A stretch of DNA of 15,539 nt, taken from an uncultured Clostridia bacterium. GTDB taxonomy: Bacteria > Bacillota > Clostridia > TANB77 > CAG-508. Below are positions 1 to 9,900 of this stretch, in pieces. Under the pieces are notes generated by a model that was not told where the DNA came from, made no database searches, and saw nothing but the letters and a program-made list of their open reading frames with translations. Numbering within the stretch: the stretch's first letter is position 1; every line of letters begins with the position of its first letter. The stretch is taken from NCBI GenBank assembly GCA_934167735.1, contig CAKPLV010000005.1:1-15539 (forward strand). Reading direction: 5' to 3'. A program made the translations under genes and the position numbers.

Positions 1-990
1 ACATTAAAAGCCAAAATATTAGATCCGTTAAATTCAAAAGAATATGGATTGTATTTTGGAAAAAGTAGTACTGCAGACATAAAAAATATTGGAAATGATA
101 TTAAATCAAAGAAACCAATAACTGAAAATGATATGTTAGAGCAATACAATAGAATAAAAGATTCTTTAGTTAGTGGAGCAAAATTTAAATATATATCTGG
201 CTGGACTGATTATGCAGGAAACATATATAAAGATGATTATACAAAAATGGAAAATCCTAACAGTTTGTATGAGTTTATACAGTCATTCCCTGCTAATAAA
301 GAAATAACATCTGGAGATGAATTGAAGCTTATAGATCAACAAAATGTTGCACTAGACAAGGCAATGATATCAACAAGGTTTTTTGTATTTCATGAAGAGC
401 CATTAGATGGTTATGAAAGCAATGAGGATAGTTTAATATTATTTGAGTTTGCATTTGAATGGCAGGATTTGGGTATAGACTCAGAAAGTAATCTTAAGAT
501 AAAAGGTACACGTATGGCAAGAATTACATTAAACAACTCTCCATATGGTAAAGAAGCTGACGCTAATGGCGTAAGTGGTACGGATTTCTTTTATAATTCA
601 TTCATGCCTGCAATAGTACATAATGTTTTAAGAAATCTAAAAGAATATAAGGACTTAGATTGTTTTGAAAAGGGAGGATTTAGGAAATATAAGTATTTAA
701 CTGATTCAGGAAACTATAATGTATATAAGGGCACATATGATACTGGAATTACTTTTTCAGGTGCTTATAATGATTATAGTCCAGATAATGAATTAACTGC
801 GGATGGTCATTATGTACTATTTTGGCTAATGGGTGCAGGAAATTATGGTAATGCAATTAAAGATCCACAATTTAAGGATGAAAGTAGATATAATTTTTAT
901 CAATACGTAGTAAATAGTTTCGGCGCAGCTATTATATTGCCAACAACTAATACACTAATATTTTCTATTGCAAATGATGCTATAAAAGGA
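1..990 (+). other. N-terminal unrecognised region of the giant protein (possible head)
   Basis: Residues 1-330 do not repeat elsewhere in the protein and lack the Lys / ITExxAP / VENP pattern of the downstream domains. The composition differs too: more aromatic residues, with motifs such as 'SGWTDYAGNIY', 'FAFEWQDLGI' and 'VLFWLMGAGNYGN', and one Cys at residue 221. The region sits at the end of the stalk furthest from the expected wall anchor, where fibrous adhesins often carry a ligand-binding module. That role is inference from position only; I do not recognise the fold. The true N terminus is upstream of the window. Confidence 0.5.
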
Positions 991-3900
991 AATTATGAAA
1001 TAGATATAGCAAAAGTGGGAAATATTGATGATGTAAATAATAAAGAAAAATATATTGGAGGAGTAAAATTTACAGGGAACTCCATAACAGATAAAACTAC
1101 GAGTGACATTGATATTACGACAGAACGAGAAGAGAAAGCAATTGATATAACAACAAAGCATGGAGCTCTTACAAAAATAAATAATACTGTGATTATACGT
1201 AATGAAACAGTATCCGATATATATGAATTACAAGAGGGTGATCCACCAAATGGATTTACAAAATATGAACATAAGATTAAACTTGAAATTACAAAAGAAG
1301 TTTATTCATATGGAAATCTGAAGAAAAAGAACAGAATAAAAGATATATATGCATATATTGATATAAATGATGATAATAAGTATGACGAGAATGATGGAGA
1401 ATATTACAAAAAGCTTGTATGGAGTTCTGGAGAGTCAATTGAAACAATATTAGATGACCATATATATATTAATGTTGAATCACAAAAAGGAGATAATGTT
1501 GAGCAAAAAATTATATTTATAGTAAAAGATGACGAAATACCATCAGGACAATACCAAATGAACATAGTAAAGAAAAGCCTAACAGATACACAAAAAGATA
1601 ACTACGCTTCAACAGAAGCAACATATCAAAATGCTTTAGCTAGTGCAGTATATAGTGTAACTAAAAAAATAAACAATGGTTCTGAAAACACATCATCTGT
1701 AACAACAAAAGCATCAGAAATTCAAAATATAACTGGTGGTATGGTTACAATAAATGATGTAGATAAAACAGATCACTATGTTATAAAAGAAACAAAAGCA
1801 AGTTTAGGATTAAATAAAAGCTTAGATGGAACAGAATTAGGAATAACTATTAAAAAACGATTAAATACAGATACAAATAAATATGAAATTGATTATATAA
1901 CAGCGACATTTACAGGTATTGATGGAGAGGAATATTTAACTCCTGGAGAAACATTATATTTAAAATCAAAATATTCTTCAAAAAGTTATTTTAAAGATTA
2001 TGTTGTTGCAATTCAGCTTAAACAAAATGCAGGTGATAGTGGAGATATAACTGTTACATGGAGAAATGAAATACCAACTTGGGGAATAAATTTAATTAAA
2101 GTTAACGAGGAAGGAGATTTAATTAAAACTGAACCAGCAGAATTCTCGATTGGATTGTATGAAGACGAGGGCTGTCAAACAGAAATTAATAAAATAAGTG
2201 ACAAAGATGGCAATGAAATCTCAAAAATAAATTCTACACGTAATGGTGTGATCAACCTTGAAAATATTAAAATACCTCAAAACTTTATAAATAGTGGCGC
2301 ATCAAGTAAGAAATATTATCTTAAAATTACTGAAATTAAAGCTCCAACAGATTATATAAAAAATAGTTCACCATTAGTAATTCCTATTGAATTCACCTTA
2401 AGTAGTAGTGGCCAGTATAATGTAAATGTTATAAAAAGTAATGCATTTGTTAGGGTAGGGTCTAACAAAGTAGGATATGAAAATTTAGGAATAAAAATTA
2501 ACTTTGATATAAATGAACTAAGTATTACATATCCAAATGAACCAGAAAAATTTTCTTTATACATTGCAAAAGTAGATGAGAATGATCAATATGTTTCTGG
2601 AGTTGAATTTAATGTCAATGGTAAAGGTGGATATGTAACTGCTAGTGAAAATTCTGAAGCAGGTTCAAAAGGTACAGTATTGGTTGTAGATGGAGAAGTA
2701 GTACCACAAAGTGCTGATAATACATTTAAATATGAAATTTCAGAGATAAGCGTAGGGAACAATGACCTAATTAAACTAAAAGATTCTATAACAGTATATG
2801 TAAAAACAAAAAATAACGGAACTAAATATACTATAGGTTCTGTATCGTTTAGCGAAAATTCAGTAGTAAATAGCATACAAGTATCATTGGAAAACAATGT
2901 AAAAGTTACAGCAAGCATTGAACGAGTTGGTAATATAATAACAGTCAAAGTACCAAACACAAAAACCGAACCTGGAAAATATCAATTAAAATTACGCAAA
3001 GTAAATTCATCAGATAATAATTCTCCAGTTTCAGGTGTTACATTTAGTGTTAAAGATGGTGCAAATACTGCCAAAGATTACACAACAAATAGCCAAGGTT
3101 TAGCATCTGTATTTGATAGCAATAATGCTAAAACTATAAATGAAGATAATGTTGATACACCTGATACATACACAATTACAGAGGTTAAATTACCAAAAAA
3201 TAGCAATCTTGTTAAATTATCAGAAAGTGTTGAATTTGTTGTAAACAAGAAATTTGATGCAGATTCAAATACATATTATGTAGATAGTGCAACATTTAAA
3301 GATGGAACTACACGAAAACAAGTTTCTTTACAAAATGGAAAAAAGGCAACTGTAAGTATAGCTGTAAAAGATAATATTGTAACAGTAACTGTTCCAAATG
3401 AAATGAAGGGAAGTTTTGAATTTAATTTAATAAAATATATTAAAGGAACAACTACACCTTTAGCTGGAGCTAAATTTAATATAACAATTAACGATGGAAG
3501 TAAAGACATTTATAAAAATACTGCATCATTGATAACAAATTCAAAAGGAAAAATTACAATACCAAGTGATAAATTAAATATTGAATCAGTTGGAAAAACA
3601 TATAGAATAACTATTAATGAAACTGAAGCTCCAACAGGATATACTCCAATAGGAATAGTAACATTTACTGCAACATCAATAAAATCTGGTGATGAGTATG
3701 TGCTAAAAGCAGAGCAAAAATCGGATGATAATAACTGCGCAAAAAACGTTGTAATTACAAATAAGGCTATTAATGTTGAGGTAGAAAATACACCTAAAAA
3801 TGGTACTTATAACATACGATTAATTAAAAAAGACCAAAATGGTACAAGAATTAATGAAACAGCTAAATTTAGAATATCTTATGGTTATTGGGATGATAAC

Positions 3901-6900
3901 TCATTTAATGAGGGAGTATTCCATTTATATCCAGCATATGTATTCTTAAATAGTAGTTCAGAAAAATCTGCTATTTGGAGTGATAATGGAAAAGAATTAT
4001 CAACCAAAAATGGTATAATTTCTGTTAAAAACATAAAAATTGATAAAGATCAAATTGGAGAAAGATATTATTGGGTACTAGAAGAAACAGATGAACCAAA
4101 TGGATATGTTAAATATAATGGAAAAATTATAATACCAGTAGAATTTGTTGAGGAAGGTAATTCATTAATTGTTAAAGATGTAAGTTCAGAAACTTGCGTA
4201 ATAAGAAACGGTCAAAAGTTGTCATTACAAGATGCTGGAATTACATTTGATGAAAAAACACAAACTTTCGAATTTGAAGTTAAAAATACTAAGGAAACTG
4301 ATGAAGGTGGATATAGTGTTGAATTAGTTAAGAGAGGTAGGACATCATCTGAAGATACAACTACAAAACAATTAGGTGGATTTAAATTTAATTTAATTGG
4401 AGCAACAGTTGATGGTTCACCATTGAAAGATATAAAAGGTAATGAGTATTCTAAAAATAATCCATATGTAATATCAACAAATGAAAGCGTTGCTTCAAAA
4501 ATATGGACTGTAAATGATATGGATTTAAATAATATTCGTACTGATGATAAATATACCTTAAAAGAAGATGAAGCTTATAATAATAGTGGATATTATTGTG
4601 GAATAAAAGATGAAATTAACTTAACAGTACATAAAAAATCAGAAAAAGATGGAAGTGTAACTTATAAATCTGTTGAATCTGCTACTTTAACAGTTGGCAG
4701 TGATAGTGTTACAGTTTCGGCTACTGAACCAACTAAAACAATAACTAAAACTGTTAATGATGTTAGATTGCAAATAATAATTGCTTTAGAAAAGGTTGGA
4801 AATACCGAAAAACGAATTAAAATAACTGTTGAAAATCCAAAATTAAAAGGTAGCTTTGGATTAAAAGTTATTAAAACTGCAAATGGATCACAACCTTTAG
4901 CAGGAGCAGTATTTGATATAAAAGTTACAGATAACGTTACAAATAAAGTTTTAGCTGAACAAACAGGCGCTACATCAGATGAAAATGGTTTGATTACATT
5001 AAATAAATCTATCGATATTGAAGATGAAGGAAAAATGTATAAAATTGATGTAGTAGAAACTAAAGCACCACCAGGATATCAGATATCTGAAGCTACTAAG
5101 ACATTTTATGTAAGATCTAAATTAAATGATGAAAAGAATGGTTATATATTAGAAAATGAAGATCATGGTGATTATGTCATTGAAAATAATTTAGTAACTG
5201 TTAAAGAAAATAACATTTCTGTTGGTAAATTTGGTTTACATGTTCATAAATATGGAAAACAAAATAATGGTAGTGGAAAACCAATAGCAAATGCAGTATT
5301 TGATATTACAATTAACAGGGGCGATGAAGTGGTGTATAAATCACCAAAAAGTGGAGATATAACTAATGCACGTGGTAAGATAGAAATATTATCTGATGCA
5401 GATGGAAATGAAATTTCTATGGTTGAGGGTGAAGTTTTTACAGTAAATATAAAAGAAACTTCAGCTCCGGTAGGATATTCAATACCAGATGAATTTGCTG
5501 GAAATGGTAAAACTTTAACAGCAACAGTTGTTAGAGATACAGATGGAAATTTAGTACTACAAGTTGGAAATAAAATATATGCTAATGCTATACTTGAAGT
5601 AACTGTTACAGAAAATGAAAAGAACCAAAAAGGTTCATATATGCTTAATTTAGTAAAATTAGGAGTAAATGAAGATGGCACAACAACACAATTAGGTGGA
5701 GTTACATTTAATATGATAAAGGCTTCTTTAAATGGTTACGATAATGTTGAAACATTATATGATGGTAAATATGTAAATGTTTCTGAACAACATCCACATG
5801 TGATAACAACAAGTGCGACAAGTCCAACTCCAATATGGGGAGATAATAATACTGGAAAGATTAATATAACTAAACAAGATTTCGACAATGACGATACTGA
5901 TAGTTATACATTGGTTGAAAGCAATACTGGAGATAATGAGGATTATTATAAGGGTCTAAGTGAAAAAATAAAAATTGATATTACAAGATCAACAGTTGTT
6001 CAAAGTCAAAACGTATTACATTATGTAAAAAGAGTTTCTTTAACAATTGGAAGTGAAACTAGATCAATTGATATTGCATCAAATGAATTAATAAGTAATG
6101 AAAAGTACAAGGAAATTGTAATAACAAAAAATATTGACGGACAAGATATTGATATAAAAGTTCGAATTACAAAAGGAACAACAGATGCTACAAGTATACA
6201 ATTAATTGTAGAAAACCCACACAGAAATGAAGGAAAATATAAAATTTCTTTACTAAAATATGGTGTTGATGCAGATGGAGTTAGAACTAGCCAACCATTA
6301 GGTGGAGTAACTTTCGGCAGAGTGATGACACAAAAAACTAGCCAAGGTACTGCTGAAGAAAAAGTTAATGACACAATTGTTACAAGTGATAAATCGGCTG
6401 TATGTATAAGTAATATTAATGGACTTAGCGACAGTGATGGTTATATATCAACAGAAAAAGGCGATAAAGTGGATAATTATACATTAACTGAAAAAAGTAT
6501 TGGAGATAATACAGACTATGAAATTGGCTTAACAGATCCAATACAATTGGAAGTTAGAAAAGGTGTTACATCATATCAAAACCACGTTAAGAGCTCATAT
6601 TTCGCAAGTGTATTATTAACTATTGGTAAAGAGCAAAGATATATTAATGTACTTAATGGTGATGATACAGAGCAAACAATAACTCTTACAAATAAAGATG
6701 GAAAAATGTTTAACGTAACAATAAAAGTTGAAAATAATACAGAAACAAATGTAGCAGACATCGTAGTTGAAGTGGAAAACCCAAGTGGACCTATAATATT
6801 TACATTTGATCTTAAAAAGTATGTTAAAAATGTAAATCCAAATCAAATTGTTGCAAATGCTCAATTTAAAATATCAATAATAAATAAAGAAACTAAAAGA

Positions 6901-9900
6901 GCTGTAACTGATGAAAATGGTAAATTTATTAATGGAACTAGATTATATACTGTTGATGAAAACGGTGAAATTATTATTAAAGGTATGGAAATAGATTCTG
7001 TTGGAACTGTTTATGAAGTAACATTAAGTGAATATAGCGTTCCAAAGGGATTAACAAAAATGGATAGTGTAATTAAATTCGAAATTGAAGCAGAAACTAA
7101 CAAAAAAGTAAAAATTGTAGATAATTCATTTGGACTTTATAAATTAAAGAATGGTTCATATACTTTAGTGGACAAAAATGATAAGGAATATAGTTTAGTA
7201 AGAAAAATTGGAGTTAGTGAAAGTGAAATAGGAACAAGTGTTGTTGAAGTAATAATGGATAATACCGCTGAGTATCAATTTAGAATTATAAAAAGAAATG
7301 CAGCAAAAACTGCAGTTTCAGGAAGTAGATTTATAGTAATAAGAGAAAATACAGATGGAACATTGACACCAATTTTAACTGATCAACCTTCTCAGGTGTT
7401 AACAGAAAAACCAGACAAGCCTGGAGTGTATAAATACTATATTACTGAAACAGCAACACCTCCAAATTCTGATACTGGTTTACCAGGTGCTCAATATATT
7501 AATGTTTTAAGAGGAAAATTCTTGAAAGTATATTTAAAATATGAAGCTAATGGTAATTTGACTGTTGTAAATAAATATTCAAATCCTGAAAATAATTATT
7601 ATGAATTATACGAAGGTGAAGTAAGCAATCCAAAATCTGGTGTAAAAATAAATTCAGATTATTTGAAAGATTATGTTTCAGTATCTATAAGTAATGTATA
7701 TAGTTCTAAGTTTGAAAAAGAATTGGATATAGATATTGTTAACCCAATAAGTTATGGTTTGAACATTACAAAATTAAATGCTGATATTTCTGGTAATTCA
7801 ACATTACAAAACGCTGAATTTAAAGTTAGAAGAGAAGTTGCTATGACAAATGGAAATACAGCAATTGGTACAAATGAAAAGAAATTCGAAAGTATTGCTA
7901 CAAGCAGTACTGAAGTAATTGAAAGTGCAATGTTTGCTGGTAAATATATTTACTATATTACAGAAACTAAAGCTCCAAATAGTAAGTTTACTAATATATT
8001 AGAAAATCAATATATTAAGTTATATGTAATTGTAGATGGAGATGGAAGAGTTAGATTAGCTAATAGTAATTGGGTTGAAACAACTGGATATTTCGAATGG
8101 TATAAAGGTAATATTGATGATCCAAAGAGCACTGATGAAAAAGTTACAACAAATGGTCCTATGGGAATGTTTGTTAATGTAAATGTCTCAGAAAGTGATC
8201 ATGTATATACAATTAACTTTAATGTATATGATCCAGTAAAGTTGGCATTTAAGATTTATAAAAAAGATGCAACCTCAAACACAAGATTAAAAGATATTAA
8301 TTTCCAAATTGAAAATTATACTTGGTGGGGTTGTGGGAAGAAAGAATTTACTACAGATGAAGATGGTACTATTACATATGAAGCAGATAAAGTACCAGCA
8401 GGAATTTATGAATATAATGTTTCAGAGCTTGAATCTGATAATGAAATATTTAATAACTTATTTAAAGATTACAAAATAAAAATATTTATGAAAATCTCTG
8501 GAGATGGATCAATTAAGTTCGTTTCAGATAAAAATGGAACTGAATTTAGTAGTACCGTACCATCTGATAAGTATTTCCACATTTATAAAGGTGATGTACT
8601 TGTAGATAATAAAGCTAAACATTTAATCAATTTAATTTCACTAAAAACAGAAGCTGGAGAAATTCCAACTGTAGCATTAAAAGTTTCAAATACTAAAAAA
8701 TATAAGATCGATCTTATTAAGAAAGATTCTAATGACAAAGAATTGACCGGAGCTTTATTTGAAGTTAAAAGAAATTCAGAAAAAGTATTTGATGGTGAAG
8801 TAACTGATAAAGTTGAAGTTTCAGAAGACGGTATTTTACCAGGAGAATATGAGTATTATATAACAGAAAAGAGCATTACAAATAATAAAGGTATATATGT
8901 AAATGTATTCAAAGATAAAGCTATTAAATTAAGCTTAACTGTAGATAAAAATGGAGCTATTTCATTAAAAGAAAATAATGGCTTGAAATTCCAAGTTTGC
9001 TCAATAAATAAAGATGGTAGTTATAATGTTTTGGATAAGAGCGATGTAGCTTATAAATTTGTAAAAGATATAAGTATTGTAAAAGATGCAAATGAAGTAA
9101 GTGTTGTAAATGTTGAGGTTGAAAACCCTACAAGATATAACTTTAATATAATTAAAAAGAATGCGGCTGAAACAGATGTAAATGGAAGTAAATTTACAGC
9201 TTATAGAGAAGATTCAGATGGAAATGTAACACAAGTTTTAAATAATGAAGAGCTAAAAATAATTAATGAAACTCCAATGCGTGCTGGAAATTACATATAC
9301 TATATTACAGAAAATTCTACACCTACAAATAATAATTCTAAACCAGGTGCACAATATGTTAATGTTTTAAAAGGAAAATATATGAAAGTATATGTTCACC
9401 TAGATGCAAATGGTAGATTAACTATTACAAACAGTAACTTTGTTGGTTCAGAAAAATATTATGAATTATACGAAGGTGATATAACTACAAGAAATGGCAA
9501 AAAAATAAATAATGATTCATGTATATCAGTTAGTGTAGATTCTCGTGGTACAGCAAGTACAGAAAAGACTTTAGTAATAAATGTTGTAAACCCTGTTACT
9601 TATAATTTAGATATTGTAAAACAAGATACAACTGGAAAATCACTTGCTAACTCTAAGTTTAAAGTAAGAAGACAAGTTGTTTCAACAAATTCAAATGATA
9701 AAATATTTGATGATGCTGTTAATGATAAAGTAGAAGTAACTGAAAACAGAATGCTAGCTGGAAATTATATTTACTATATTAAAGAAACTAGTTCTCCAGC
9801 AACAAAATATTGCAATATTTTAGAAGATGGATACTTAAAGCTTTATGTTAAAGTTTATGGTGATGGAAAAGTAACTTTAACAAATAGTAAATTTGAAGAT

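Noticed and set aside
133..135. First in-frame ATG as a possible start
   Set aside because: The frame is already open for 44 codons upstream with the same coding character, no Shine-Dalgarno sequence precedes it, and no signal peptide follows it.
5244..5681. Minus-strand open frame of 145 codons, longest on that strand
   Set aside because: It lies wholly opposite the well-formed Cna-B-like domain 10, has no family motif, and its composition is that expected from the complement of the + strand gene.
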